Shown piece by piece: positions 1-12,289 of a stretch of DNA of 64,000 nucleotides. Position 1 is the first letter of the stretch, and each line of letters opens with the position of its first letter. The stretch is from Peromyscus leucopus. Lineage: Eukaryota > Chordata > Mammalia > Rodentia > Cricetidae. A program made the translations under genes and the position numbers. The notes under the pieces are model-generated. The model was not told the DNA's origin. It worked only from the letters and a program-made list of their open reading frames with translations, and made no database searches. Location of the stretch: contig NC_051083.1 in NCBI RefSeq assembly GCF_004664715.2, positions 119,400,413-119,464,412 of the forward strand, given 5' to 3'.

Positions 1-11
1 ATTACTTTCAG

Positions 12-138
12 CTCTGGAACCGCATCCTGGAAAATGAGGAGTTTATGACGTGTTTATATGGAAATGTAGTTAGTTGGGAAGATGATGTTTGGCTCCTCCA
101 CAAGATAAGTCCAGCTGTTGACAGGAGACTGCGCTGCT
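12..138 (+). CDS. Adgrg4: ADGRG4 exon: C-terminal end of the pentraxin-like domain
   Basis: The acceptor 'ttactttcag' ends at 11 and the donor 'gtgagt' begins at 139. Only one of three frames is open. It starts in phase 0 at CTC and gives 42 codons plus one base (T). The residues WNRILENEEF, then a Cys, GNVVSWEDDVW and a final RRLRC fit the last strands of pentraxin/LamG domains, where a W-x-x-x-L-x-x-x-E segment is followed by a G-N-(V/I)-V-x-W segment. The single leftover T pairs with the first two bases of the mucin exon 20 kb downstream to make Phe. In this receptor the pentraxin-like domain is the distal tip of the extracellular region. The exon lies at the window edge, so the upstream part of the domain is not seen. 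Confidence 0.88.
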
Positions 139-479
139 GTGAGTAACTTACACATTTTTTTCCCCAGCAAGGGTAGACTTGGTACATCACTGCTCCGCTC
201 ATAAATAAGGCTGAAATTATCCATTCCTAGATCAAGGCTCTGTCTTCCTCCAAGGCGCCCAAGGTTCCCACAATTTTGTCTCCTGCTTTTTGATGTAGAG
301 AAAATACTGTTTTCTTTTCCCTTTTATTTTTTAATATAACTTCAAATTCATAGAAAATATGTAAGAACAACAAAATCTCTATTTACCCACACTTGTCAAT
401 GGTTAACCCTTATTTATCCACATACTTTATCATCCTCCTTATTTTCATCTCTTTTCTCTTCCTGTTGTGCATTCCCCCG

Positions 480-515
480 TCTGTCTGTCTCTCTGTCTCT
501 GTCTCTGTCTCTCTG

Positions 516-576
<61 letters not shown>
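480..576. repeat. Compound (TCTG/TC)n-(CA)n microsatellite
   Basis: A pyrimidine run of tctg and tc units (about 480-553) passes directly into a (ca)n run (about 553-576). The junction of two dinucleotide phases is visible in the sequence. ORFs across it are repeat artefacts. Confidence 0.9.
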
Positions 577-577
<1 letters not shown>

Positions 578-2261
578 CACATCACATCCCTTATTTGTTT
601 TGGGGTCATCTGAGAGTAAGAAGAAGGCATGGTTCTTATTTATTACCCTTTGTTTCAGTGTATGTACCCTAAAGATTAGAAATTATCTTAATTGCATCAC
701 AGTGATCAAATTAAAAATTTTAACATGGATACAACATTAACATCTAATTCCTAGCTGATCTTAAAATTTAGCCATTCATCCTAATAAATTCATTTGTAAC
801 TTTTTTTTGTTTGGCCTAAGATCTGTTTTATAACCATGCATTGCATCTAGTTACCAAGTCTCTTTACATCTCCTGTCTTTCCTTTGTTTTTTTTTTTTTT
901 TTTAAACCTAGACATTCCTAGTATATAGTCCAGTTGTTTTGTGGATCATCCCTTAGTTTGGATTTGTCTACTTTCTTGGTAGCTACATTCTGGCTTTCCA
1001 TTTTTGGTAGGAATATTGCTAAAGTGATGCTGTTTTTTCTCGTATCAGCAGAAACATGGGGCCAAATTGTCCCCATATTCATAATAATAAATTTAATCAC
1101 TTGATTTTGATATCTGACAAATTTTGGCACTGGAAATGTATTATCCTCTTCCTTTGCAATTAACTTCTAAGGAGATGTTTGGAGACAATGTAAATATCCT
1201 CCTATGCAACTTTTATCCAATAGTTTTACATATACTCATGGCTCTTGCTTAGATCACTCACAACTATGATGGTGTTAAAGTTCCATATTTATTAGCTTGT
1301 ATTTATTTCATTTTAAGGAAGACTTTTCCCTTCTTCCAAATTAATTAATTAATTTGTGTTTATTTGTGTAGACATGAACTTATGCATTCTAATTTTATTC
1401 ACTAGGTTCCCAGTTGTTACTATTGTTTATTTTGATATGACAATTTTTCCATTGGGACAATTGTTCCAATTGGCCAGTGGGAACCCTTCAATCTGACTTC
1501 CCTGTCCCTTTGACACATTCAATCATTCTTTGCATATTTTCTGCCTTTCTGCATGCTTGTTTCATACCTTTTCCTGTTCAGCCTAATAATCAGCCATTTT
1601 GCCAAGGAGACCTGGTTCCTTTTGGTGAATATGTATGTATATATAATTTATATTATATATGGTAATTCATATATATGATAACACACATATACTATAATTT
1701 ACTTTTCTTGTTGGTATAGTGATGTTAATAAAAATCTTGGAATTATATATGTATATGTAATTTATTCTTTCTGATTTTGAGAAGGAAATATAGAGTGGCT
1801 TTTCTCAGTACAATGCCATTTTCCTTTCAACTTCTATAATGACCAACAGCAGCAGCCCTGAAGTACATGTCATCAGTGGCAATAGGATTTTTCACATTTC
1901 TAGAAATGTATGTGTTCTCTTCTTTTGATTTTGGGAACAAGTTGGACAAAGAATGGGGCCTAGATCTAAACCTAGGAATGCTCACACAGGGTATGGGGAT
2001 ATGCTTTCCTCAATAGTCTGGGTGCTGACTGAGTTAAAGACAGCAGCACACTGCACCAGGTTTCTGTGCTTTGGGACTAATGCGGAAGAATATGAAAGGT
2101 ATTCTTTCTGATTTTAGCTGAAAATCTGTTGTTGTTACTTTCCCTCCTTTTTGAGGTCTTCCAGTGAAGGAGAGTGCTTCTAGCTAGCTCTAATTACAAA
2201 TCTGAGTTAGAAATTAAAAAATCAAGACTGAATGGCTTATACAACGTATAAAGGAACTTTA

Positions 2262-2449
2262 TGCTGGGCAGTGGTGGTGCACGCCTTTAATCCCAGTACT
2301 CAGGAGGCAGAGCCAGGAGGATCTCTGTGAGTTCGAGGCCAGCCTGGTCTACAGAGTGAGATCCAGGACAGGAGCCTAAACTACACAGAGAAACTCTGTG
2401 TCAAAAAAGAAAAAACCAACAACAACAAAAAACCAAACAAACAAAAAAG
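2262..2449 (+). mobile_element. B1 SINE
   Basis: Opens with 'gctgggcagtggtggtgcac' and holds the B1 landmarks 'cctttaatcccagtactcag' and 'gaggccagcctggtctac', followed by an A-rich tail. An 11-bp direct repeat (aaggaacttta) at 2251-2261 and 2450-2460 marks the target-site duplication. Confidence 0.93.
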
Positions 2450-2469
2450 AAGGAACTTTACTTTCTTTT

Positions 2470-2640
2470 TTCTTTTATCTTGTTAATTTTTAAATTTATT
2501 TTACATACTAACTAGTTTCCCTCCCTCTCTTCTCCCGTCCCCGCCACCTCTTTTCTGCTCCCCCATCCACTCCTCAGAAAGGACAAGGCCTCCCATGGGA
2601 GTCAACAAAGCATGGCATATCAGCCCTTATAAATGCACAA
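2470..2640 (-). mobile_element. L1 3' UTR fragment
   Basis: Antisense L1 3'-end sequence: 'tttattttacatactaac', a C/T-rich stretch, then 'aaggcctcccatgggagtc', which matches the other L1 3' UTR copies in this window (near 12970 and 56530). Confidence 0.7.
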
Positions 2641-3202
2641 ACTTTACAGTGGCTTTTGAAAACACAACGATGACTTCTCCCTCTCCCCCAACCATATGGC
2701 TGATAAATAACCAAGTCTAACCAATATTAAGGTGCTGCACAAGCCCCATTTATTTTTTTCTCTCTTGGACACTTTTAAATATACAGTCCATTGTCTAGGG
2801 GTGAGTTCTTGTGGATATGACAATTAAGCAAAAGAGTAGAAAATGTTCTCTCTACTATTCAGGTTTCTACAAGTATTCTTTCTAAACCTTTGAATAGGAG
2901 GTCCTAAACCGAGGTCCAGAGTAGTCTAGACTGAGTTGAAAAAGCTCTTGAAATTGTCTAAAGCAGCCAAATAGATTTTCCCCCTGAAGACAGAGCCTCC
3001 AGCTTCCAGCATATTCTGACATATTAGTTGTTGCCTTTTACTAAGTTCTTACCAAGGTCTAGGCATTTTATAGATTGAAAAAAGAGAGGTGATAAGCATT
3101 CTCTAAGGTTACCAGTCAAGTAAGTTGTGCAGCTGGCATTTGAGCAGAGATGTGTTACAAAGTCCATATTCTTTTCACTCCTACACTGTGCAGACTGTCT
3201 AA

Positions 3203-3424
3203 GCCAGTGGGTCTGAATCTTCCTAATGCTAAAAGCCCTAATATAATTCCTCATGTTGTGGTGACCCCCAACCATAAAATTATATTTGTTGTTACTACAT
3301 AACTGTAATTTTTTTACTATTACGAATTGTAATATAAATATCTGAAATGCAGGATATCTGTTATAAAACCCCTATGAAAGGGTCATTCAGCCCCCAAAAG
3401 GGTCATGACCTACAGTTGAGAACC
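3203..3424. mobile_element. Short hAT-like DNA element (URR1-type), copy 1
   Basis: The ends are inverted (cagtgggtctga ... ttgagaaccactt). The flanking octamers gtctaagc and gtctaaga agree at 7 of 8 positions, as expected for an 8-bp hAT duplication. The body matches the copies at 10873 and 18521. The URR1 name is from memory. Confidence 0.75.
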
Positions 3425-4109
3425 ACTTGTCTAAGAAGAATCTGTGGTCCTTACAATCTTATGGAGTTTTAGGGGTTTGCTTGGCAGGGAATTGTTGGTG
3501 CTGAGAACCCACCTGCAGGAATTAGTTAAGCAGCTTGAGTCACCACCATCCTCACCACCAAAGGAAGGGTAATAGCATCAAATTTATTTCGTTTCTGTCT
3601 TCATCATATGACAGCTAGGAAAATGGTGGCTAAATATGAGTGATTACAACATGCCTAGCTTTAGCTTTTGTCTAATAAATTTGTATTTATGGTCCATAGA
3701 AGGATTATGACCTTAAAAATAAATTTTAATGAGCACATTACTAGGTTACAAATCTCAATAAATCTATTTACACATAAAATATATATACACACATATATAT
3801 TTATATTTATGAGAACAAGGCTTTGGAGGAACATGTAACAGAAATCCATGAACCCTATCTGGGTTTATTGAACATGTATTCATGACAGTTGGAGATGAGT
3901 CAGGAATATTTAAACAGCATGGTGATAAATAATAACAGTAAAAGTGCTAGTCATTATGAATTTATTTCTGGGGAAACTGAAGTTTCTTTTCTTTATTTTT
4001 AAAAATTTCACAATGCAATACACATGGTTGTGGATAAGATAGATTTTAACAATACAAAAGTATGCAAAGCAAACCTTAAAATTCAGTTTTCCATAGAGAT
4101 ATCTCTTCT

Positions 4110-4161
4110 TAATATATATATATATATACATACATACATACATACACATATATATATATAT
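4110..4161. repeat. (TA)n/(CATA)n microsatellite
   Basis: Alternating ta, cata and ta units directly abut the poly-T head of an antisense B1. Confidence 0.85.
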
Positions 4162-4301
4162 TGGTTTTTCGAGACAGGGTTTCTCTGTGTAGTTTTGCGC
4201 CTTTCCTGGAGCTCACTTGGTAGCCCAGGAAACTCACAGAGATCCACCTGGCTCTGCCTCCTGAGTGCTGGGATTAAAGGCATGCGCCACCAACGCCCGG
4301 C
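4162..4301 (-). mobile_element. B1 SINE (cricetid-type)
   Basis: Antisense B1: 'tttttcgagacagggtttct', then 'gttttgcgcctttcctgga', then 'gagtgctgggattaaaggca'. The 'gcgcctttcctgga' subtype is diagnostic of cricetid B1 rather than mouse or rat B1. An internal deletion removes part of the 'ccaggctggcct' segment. Confidence 0.92.
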
Positions 4302-5335
4302 CTAAAATATATTTTTATGGTGTATATAAGTACATATGCATGTATATGTATAGTATGTACAATTTAATAAATAAAACATATTGTCCTATAACTTGATTTA
4401 ACAGTATTATTATCATGGACATAAAAGTACATTTAAATCTATTTTTGGTATATATGTAACATAATTTATTTAGTTGACTTACAGTTGATGGATATTTCAA
4501 TTGTTTCAATGTTTCCATCACAGATATTGCCACAACAAACTTCCTCATGTGGGTATGCATCTCGGTATACTTAGGCCTGAAATTTTGTAGAATTCATTCC
4601 TAAGAATACTATTTCTTAGGAAAAGTCGATGGGCTTTTGTAATTTTATTGATCTTAGCACTTTGTCAGTTATTTTTTTTTTTATAAATTTTCACTAAAAT
4701 TAACATACCTCTCCAGGTTAAATTTATAGATATATACAGTAAAAATACATAAAGGTATAAGTCTTAAATAAAATCTATTTTCCCTGCAACCCCTAACCCC
4801 AAGTGACTCTCCTCAAAAGTAACAACTGTTAGATACACAAGCAGAAAAGAAACTTAGGTTTAAACATGAATGTTTTCAGTTAGGCTCAGATTTTTTTTAA
4901 CTTACCAGTACAGATTGGTGATATTTCAATTTCAAAAAATGTAGAGCTCTCTGATTATTTGGAGGGGGTATAATCTATTCAACAATATCATAGAGAAAGG
5001 ATATACTATATTTAGTCCATAAGGTCAAGTCATTTGAAAGACTTTTGGTTTCCAGTTTTTGCCTATGACAAAAGCCTCCATGATTTTTAAAAGTAGTAGG
5101 TGGTGACAGAAATCCTTGAAGCAACCATTTAACACCAACATAAACTTTGGTTCTTAATTTCCTTTCAGACACATGATACAGCAAAGAATTGTTCTAATGT
5201 GTGAATGTATAAAGACATTGAGTCTTCCAAAGACACAGAAATAAAATTCCTTTTAGTTATATATTGGAGAAATCCCCTCTATTGAAAGGAATGAAATAAT
5301 ATGAATTGAGTCCATCTTGGGAAATCTACAGTCTA

Positions 5336-5602
5336 TTAAAAACATAGCAGCCCTCCATCTGTGGAGGCATTGATTTGTTGAGCTTTATTAATTGATAGAA
5401 TGCTCCAGCTGCCTTGGATTACTTTATGAACTGTCCATTCTTGAAATATGCAGAGATGGATTGTATTGTTGGTGTAGTTTCTAAAGGCCTTTGTTTGGCT
5501 CACTATTAATCCCTCTGTCCAATTATCAGTTCTCATACGGACAATTCTGTGGTGATGGGCTCTACAGCTAACAGGCAATTTGGTCTTGCCCTTGTACATC
5601 AA
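5336..5602 (-). other. Unidentified 88-codon open frame
   Basis: The minus strand is open for 88 codons with ordinary composition (residues such as NWTEGLIVSQTK and FRNYTNNTIHLCIFQEW) and no low-complexity sequence. A stop lies a few codons upstream of the ATG. It does not look like L1, SINE or LTR coding sequence that I recognise. It could be a fragment of a processed pseudogene or a chance frame. No promoter or splice context supports an active gene. Confidence 0.25.
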
Positions 5603-6420
5603 TTCTTTCTGCTATCCTCGTTTTTCATCAGGAAAGATGAGCATGAACAGTTTGTAGTTCACTTTGACCTCCCTTATTGGTATTCTCCTGCACGGGGTGA
5701 CGTTCTGTAGATTCATAGATGGGGTTTGTAGCCTGTCTCTCTCTCACAAGATTCATTTTTCATTTCCTTACTTGAAAACTGAAATCAGGCACCATTTTGG
5801 CAAAGCAGGTTTTTTTTTTTATTATTATTCAAAGATACTCATTTTGGATTTTCATACCCCATGGGCAAATCTGTTTGTGGCAGTTTCTGGTCAACACTAG
5901 TTCTCACAAATCTAATCAACACATTGAATTATGTTTACAGAGGTCGTGATTGAAAGAAAAGCCAGATGTAATATGTGAGCTAGAACAACACACAGATTTA
6001 ATATGAGTTGATATATCCAAATCACAACCAGAATTTGGTATCTTACTAAATGGTCTACTTAATATTCTGTTGGCAGGTACATCTGTCACCAAATGCCTCA
6101 TAAATATTCAGCTACTCTATAGCTCTGATCTCCAGCTCCAAATGATTACACTAACACAATTTAATCTAGAGTGAAAGAGCAAATGGGAATTAAGCCCACA
6201 GGCCCCTTTGCATTCGCATGGATTATCCCCACTTTAACATACAGGCAGTGAGACTCATGTATATAATTTCTGAAGTGATCACTTGTTTATAAACAGAAAG
6301 AATGAGTGTGGCAAAATAGGGATCCCATGGATTTTGGGATCCCTGCTGTACAAATGGATATTTGATATTGCTTTACTATCTGGACAATGTGAGATTTTGT
6401 ATTTGCTTTGTTCTTTTACA

Positions 6421-6640
6421 TTTTTAAAATTTATTTATATTATGTGTATATTGTTTTACCTGAATGTATTTCTGTGTACCATGTGTGAGCCTAGTGCCCA
6501 CAGAGGGCAGAAGAAGGCATTGGATCTCCTGGGACTGGAGTTACAGATGGTTGTGAGCAGCCATGTGTCTACTGGGAATTGAGCCTGGGTCCTCTGGAAG
6601 AGAAGCCAGTGCTCTTAACCACTGAGCAGTCTTCCCAACC
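6421..6640 (-). mobile_element. B2/B3-family SINE
   Basis: Antisense B2-type sequence ending in 'gctcttaaccactgagcag', the reverse complement of the tRNA-derived B2 head, with 'acagatggttgtgagcagcc' in the middle. Divergent copy. Confidence 0.85.
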
Positions 6641-7079
6641 CTCACAACATGCTTTGTTTTTAACCAAAAGTTTTAATGAAATAATTGTAGATTCCAGTGC
6701 AGTTGGAGACTCCTTGTATACCTTACATAGTTTACCTTAATGGCAGCATTATATAAGACTTTAGTATGAGAAAAAGGATACTAACAATGTTGCTATAACA
6801 TGTTGTCATTTTCAGATTTCTCTAGTTATACTGGTATACATTTTTGTGTGCATATTAAATTTTGTATGATTTTATCACATGTGTACATTGGCATATCCAC
6901 CACCAGAGTCAATTTTGCATAGTTTTTATACCATAGACCTCCATCATGCTGGACTTTTATAACCATACCCAGGTCCTGTCTGTCCTTGGCCTTTACACAT
7001 ATTTTTCTCAAGTCCCTGTCCCTTGATGATGATGCTTATGTCCTCTATTTCTAAAATTTTGTCATTTTAAAAAATATAA

Positions 7080-7205
7080 AAATATGGGGCTTAATGTCCT
7101 CTTCTGGCCTCTGAGGGTACTGGGTATGTATGTGGCACACCGACATGCATGCAGACAAAACCTCTAGACACCAAAATAAATAAATTAATAAATAAAAATT
7201 TTAAA
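7080..7205 (+). mobile_element. B2-family SINE, 3' half only
   Basis: 'gtcctcttctggcctctgag' is followed by 'catgcatgcagacaaaacct' and an A/T-rich tail with aataaa units, the 3' part of B2/B3. The tRNA-like head is missing. Confidence 0.7.
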
Positions 7206-7640
7206 AAATATATGAATGCAATTCTGCAGCATGTATCCTTTAAAATGTGACAGCCTAACTCTTTGGAGAGTAGGTAGCTATGTGTATACATAGTTTGTTC
7301 CTTTTCATTATGGATAATGAGGTTGTTTCACAAATTTTTTTTTAACCTGTGGAGAGTACCTCGACTGATTCCAATGTGAGGCTATTACAAAAATGTTAGG
7401 AATGGATTCTTGTAAGCAAAAGTTGTTTTCCTCTGTGGTCAGTGCTTAGTTTAACTTGTGGACCATGTGGCAGTTGCTGGTTTAATTTTATAAGGAACTG
7501 CTGTACAGGTGGACATCCATTCCTATCCACAATGGCAGATTAATCAGTTCTTGGTTTCCTTGGTAGCATTTAGAACTACCTATTTAAATCATGCTTGTCA
7601 GTGTATAGTGATGCTTCACTGTTTGTCCACCCCCCCCCCC

Positions 7641-7786
7641 GCTTTGGTTTTTTGAGACAGACTTTGTGTAGCCCTGGCTGTCCTGGAACTCACTCTGTAG
7701 GCCAGGCTGGCCTCAAACTCACAGAGATCTGCCTGCTTCTGCCTCCTGAGTGCTGGGATTAAAGGTGTGCACCACCTCACCACCCT
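7641..7786 (-). mobile_element. B1 SINE
   Basis: Antisense B1 with 'gtagccctggctgtcctgga', 'caggctggcctcaaactcac' and 'tgctgggattaaaggtgtgc'. It follows a C10 run at 7631-7640. Confidence 0.9.
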
Positions 7787-8335
7787 GCTGTTCCTGTCTC
7801 TTGCTTTTATTAAAAAATAGAATTAGAGTGTTTTTTATTACTGTTTAGGTTTTTAAATTTGTACTTATTAAATTTTATGAGTTCTTTGAGAATTTCCTAC
7901 AATGTGTTTTGATCATATTCACCCCCTTCCCCAACTTTGCCCAACAGATCCATTCCCCTTCTCCATTCTCCCAACTTCGTTTCAAAAGTTCTTCATATAG
8001 TCTAGTCATTGTTGGTACATACTTTGAAAATACTTGACAACTACTTGAAAATGTCTTCTCTTGCTCCATAGAATTAAAAAGATGTCTTTCATATGGGCAT
8101 TCACTGGGCAGAAGCTCTGGGTTGTGAAAAAGTCTAATTTATTTTTGTACATCATGATTTTGGGGTTGAATCTAAGCCTCTTAGCCCTAGACTCTGGTGC
8201 TTTTTACTTCTTTGTCTTGTGTTATAATGAGTAAATGTAGCTAGAGTTGCCTTATCCCCAGTCTTAGCAGCAAAGCATTCAGTGTTCCATCATTAGAGTT
8301 GATGTTTTTCTTAAGTTTCTTCTCTTTTTCATTTT

Positions 8336-8527
8336 TATTTTGACTGAGAAGTGTCTGGGTGTTTTGCCTGTGTATATGTCTGCACCACAGAAGCTAGAAG
8401 AGAATGTCAGGTCCCCTGGACTGGAGTTACAGATGGTTGTGAGCAGCAATGTGTCTGCTGGGAGTGGAACCTAGGTCCTTTGGAAGAGCAACTAGTGTTT
8501 TTAACCTCTGAATTATCTCTCTGGCCC
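8336..8527 (-). mobile_element. B2/B3-family SINE
   Basis: Antisense copy with 'ggagttacagatggttgtga', 'ctgggagtggaacctaggtc' and terminal 'attatctctctggccc'. Divergent. Confidence 0.82.
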
Positions 8528-8589
8528 CTGCTGTGAGTTTATTGATAATTCTCTTCTACAGACTGTTGCTAATATTTTGTGGAAGATTT

Positions 8590-9790
8590 TTATATTGTCA
8601 CATTAGGCAGAATTAGCCAGATTCACAAAGCTGTATGTAGCATGTTTTTCTCTTATGTGTGGAATCTAGAAAATGGAATACATATTAGAGAAGAGGAGCA
8701 GGCTCAGAAAGGGGAGTGGGATAAGGGAGTGCCATAAAGGGATAATATGATTAAAGTACATTATATGCATGCACAAAAACATTACAGTGAAACCCATTAC
8801 TTTGAGCAATAAACTTTTGACAATACAATTCAACAAACATTCTTGTCAGATAATACCAACATCTGATTCATCTTGGTGTCACTATGAGTTGATTGTCTCT
8901 TCTCATTCAAATTGTGTTTGTGTTCTGGATGTTTTGTCAATGTGAGGAGAGAATGGGTCTTATTTACATTTTAGTTTTAGCCGGGAACCATCATGTTTAG
9001 GTTTAGCACACAAGTCTTACACTATCTTTGTGAGCTATGCTTCTAAATGCAGATTAGGTTTTAGAGTTCCTTTGGTGTTACTTTGTCTTACGTGGTTTAT
9101 TTCGTGACTCTGTGGCTCCCTCTGGTCCCTAGTGGTGCTGCCCATGTGAGAAACATGAAGATTCTTTTCAGGTTGGGTATCCAGATTATCTCATGGTGGG
9201 GTTGGCGTGTGCTGTGATTTCCTTGGTGATGTCTCTTGACTTCGCTTTCTCTGTGTTTTTGAAGAAAAAAAGGAAGCCTTTGAACAGGCTTCCTGGGTCA
9301 GGGCACCTACTGCTACTGAGTCCCTGTTGGTTGCCTTGTTGTCTCTGAATGGGGAGAAAAATCTCAGGACTATCGAGACAAAGAGGCTGTCCAGACCAGA
9401 CCACTTACTGTTACTGGCTCCATCATTCTTCCTTTTTTGGATTTGTGTTTCTGTATGGGTCCAGATACTCTTGGGACAATGGAAAAATAGTCTTCCTATC
9501 CCAGGTACTATTAAACAGGTATCTACTGGTGAGGCAAGGGGCCTCAGGCCTGGCGGGAATAGAGAAGTATTTCATTTGGCTGTTTTTGGTAGCAGGACTT
9601 CCAGTCAATTTCCCTTGCTGTTGGTGTCAGGCTTGCAAAATGTTGTTAGAGCGCCTCCTATGGGTCCAGAAAGAGAGTAAGCCTACTTGGACTAGATTCT
9701 GCTGCTAGGTTGGTGACTGGGAACATAGGTCTTGGATAGAGTTGATGTTGGGTTGAGGGGAGGCCTTCAGCTTATGTCATTCCTTTCCTC
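8590..9790. mobile_element. Ancient L1-derived sequence
   Basis: 8600-8820 resembles the L1 3' end in sense ('gtagcatgtttttctcttat', 'gtggaatctagaaaatggaa'). 8850-9180 resembles a different, older L1 3' region in reverse ('gataataccaacatctgat', 'tctcattcaaattgtg'). 9186-9790 is probably more of the same but I cannot place it; overlapping open frames there (9327-9708) show no recognisable protein. Boundaries are approximate. Confidence 0.45.
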
Positions 9791-9860
9791 CTGGGAATAA
9801 TAATAATAATGATAACAATAACAACATCAGGAACTACATAGCCATGGCCTACAGAGGAAC

Positions 9861-10327
9861 ATGCCCAAGTTTTATTGTGACTATTATATGTATTTTACCT
9901 ATGACTCCCCATCTGTGAGAAAGAGCCACTGTAGTATAGGAAATACAAAGAGACTATGAAAGACTCTTACCAGAAATGGATGAAAGAGAAGGCCCAGAGC
10001 CTGCCTGACAACACCGCAGCTGCATTTCAACAAAAAAGACACCCTAGCTCCATTCTCCACCCTTTCTCCTGCAGAGGCCGTGATCCCACTTCCCCCAGGC
10101 TCCCTGATTCTCCTTGTCCTGGTATGATGCCAGCCTTGGGAGACTCTCCTATGATGTCAATGATGGGCCCTCCTCTTTCTGGGACGATGCCCATGGGACA
10201 TGTTCCTAGAATGAGGTCACAAACGGAAGGTCACGTGCCCATGATGCCTGGGCCTCCAATGATGAGACCTCTTACTTGCTCCCTGATGATGCTTACTCAA
10301 CCTGGTATGACATGGCTAGACAGATAA
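9861..10327 (+). pseudogene. Snrpc: Snrpc (U1 snRNP C protein) processed pseudogene
   Basis: From the ATG at 9861 the translation begins MPKFYCDY and continues [10 protein letters not shown], the start of the U1-C zinc finger. That frame stops at 9957-9959. A frame starting at 9956 then gives [18 protein letters not shown], the Met/Pro-rich tail ([22 protein letters not shown]) and a terminal MTWLDR before TAA at 10325-10327. The full 159-residue length of U1-C is covered without introns, so this is a retrocopy. One frameshift and the loss of the second zinc-binding Cys (the CDYC pattern reads CDYY) show that it is dead. The real protein binds U1 snRNP at the 5' splice site. A retrocopy 3' UTR with an A-rich tail may extend to about 10620, but the end is unclear. 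Confidence 0.93.
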
Positions 10328-10872
10328 AAGCAGAGGGAGCTCTTTTTTCTTTTTATTAGTTTTTGTATTATTTGTTCTATTCCACCAGGAGATCATGGTG
10401 TTGTGTGTCAGTGTTTTCTAGTTGCACACAAAATAAGAGTCCCCCCTCCTAACAAAGAAATCATTTTGGAGGGGAGAAGTGGGGTAAAAAAGGCAGTTTT
10501 CAGTTGTGCTGTGAAAATAGAAAATAGAGATAGAAAACGATCTGTTCTTTTAGTTAGAAATAACAAATACAAATACAATAATAAAAAATAAAATGTAAGT
10601 TTTTAAATAAAAGAATTAAAATAAAAAGAGAGACTCTTCTGGGAGTGTACTGACTTGGGGAGGTAGAAGAGCAGATGGGATCAAACTTATTCACTGTCAA
10701 TTTAAAGCATTGTTTGAGCCACATGACTGCATTATCTATTTAAAATATCTTAAAAGGGAGTTTTTAAGAACACCAAGAAAAAACTCAACTTGCTTGCCGG
10801 GGTGTTGAAGTGGTAGGCACTAACCCAGCTTGCTTTTTTGATCTTAGTCTGTCTTAGTTTTCTGTTCCCTTA

Positions 10873-11095
10873 GCAGTGGTTCTCAACCTTCCTAATGCTG
10901 CGACCCTTTAATACAGTTCTGCATGTTGTGCTGACCCCAACCATAAAATTACTGTTGTTGCTACTTCATTACTGTAATTTTGCTATTGTTATAAATTATA
11001 AGTAGCTGATATGCAGGATATCTGATGTGCAACTCCTGTTAAAGGGTTGTTTGAAATCCCAAAGGGATTGTGACTCACAGGTTGAAAATCACTGT
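10873..11095. mobile_element. Short hAT-like DNA element (URR1-type), copy 2
   Basis: Begins 'cagtggttctcaaccttcc' and ends 'caggttgaaaatcactg', which are inverted repeats of each other. Internal landmarks 'gaccctttaatacagttc' and 'gatatgcaggatatctgat' are shared with the two other copies. The flanking octamers (tcccttag, tctcatac) are only weakly alike. Confidence 0.8.
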
Positions 11096-11217
11096 CTCAT
11101 ACCATTTTCTGGGCTTGTAGTTGTATTTTGTGGTGAGGTACAGGAGAAAATGGTCTGTGCCATCTTGTTCAGTTGAGAAATGTGCCTTTCCTTTTAACAC
11201 CAGTTCTTGGGCAGTAG

Positions 11218-11220
<3 letters not shown>

Positions 11221-11258
<38 letters not shown>
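11221..11258. repeat. (TG)n microsatellite
   Basis: Pure tg dinucleotide run of about 19 units, followed by a short (taga)n. Confidence 0.95.
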
Positions 11259-11262
<4 letters not shown>

Positions 11263-12289
11263 GATAGCATGTACCAAAATGACAGAGCTGACATGGTTAG
11301 CATTGTAGCTGCCTCAATCACTTGCAAAATTTTATTTCTGAGTAGGACAGTCATTATATTCAATGGAGATAAGTATACCATTTAGAGACCATAAGAAAAA
11401 AATCTTTAGCACATGGAGAAAAGAGAGCGATTGATGAATCACAAGTGCAGTAAATTTAACTTGTCCGAAATGATGGGTATATAGAAAGTCTGCATTGCTC
11501 AATTTAATAAATCCCAAAGTGCATGTGGATTAAGAGCACCAATGAAGAAATTATCGAAGCAGTTATGTTCACAATCAGCTTACATGTTTGTTACCCCGTT
11601 TGTCATGGATTGCTAGACTTAACGTTTGAAAACACCAGAGATTGCCTAGGAAATAATGTGTCTTATATTGCTCTATTTTAACCATGGAAGCTTAGGTTTG
11701 TATATTTCAGAAAAAAATCTCTCATCGAATATTTTTGATACAAAGTTTTCTCCCCCAGAATGATTGCTTTATTAATCCCTCATTTTTAACATATTCCTAT
11801 TTTAAAGAGCTATTGATATTTGATTGGTTTCTCTCTGAGATAGGAAACAAGTTTAAGGTGGATATTGTTCCAGGGAATGACTGTAATTTGAGATCCCCAT
11901 TGGTTTTCAATTCCTGGGCTAGTCAGTTCACTGTAATGTTTAAGTTTAGCAGTATGCTGCCCTCCATTGAAATGTATATCTTGAATGCTGTTTGGATGAT
12001 TGCTGTTTTTTTTTTTTTTTGTGCTGTTCAGCATTTGTAAAACTTAGCTTTTTAGTATCGAAGTTTGTTTCTCCTTGGTTATATTGAGTAGAGTCTTTGT
12101 ACCTTTTTTCTTGGATTTGGAGTATTTGGGGAGCATGCATTTAGGGGTGCCAGTTCCTCCTCCCTCTTTCCATCTCCCTATAGTGTCCTTCCTTCTCCCA
12201 ATCTCTCTTATTTTATTATATATACATATATGTATGTATCTTTGTATCTATAAAGAATTATGGGACCCACAAATGAGAGAAAACATGTG

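Noticed and set aside
393..740. Ser/Leu/His/Thr-rich 115-codon frame
   Set aside because: It is a translation of a TC/CA microsatellite.
9327..9708. Two overlapping frames of 117 and 119 codons
   Set aside because: They lie in sequence that seems L1-derived, overlap each other in different frames, and show no recognised domain.
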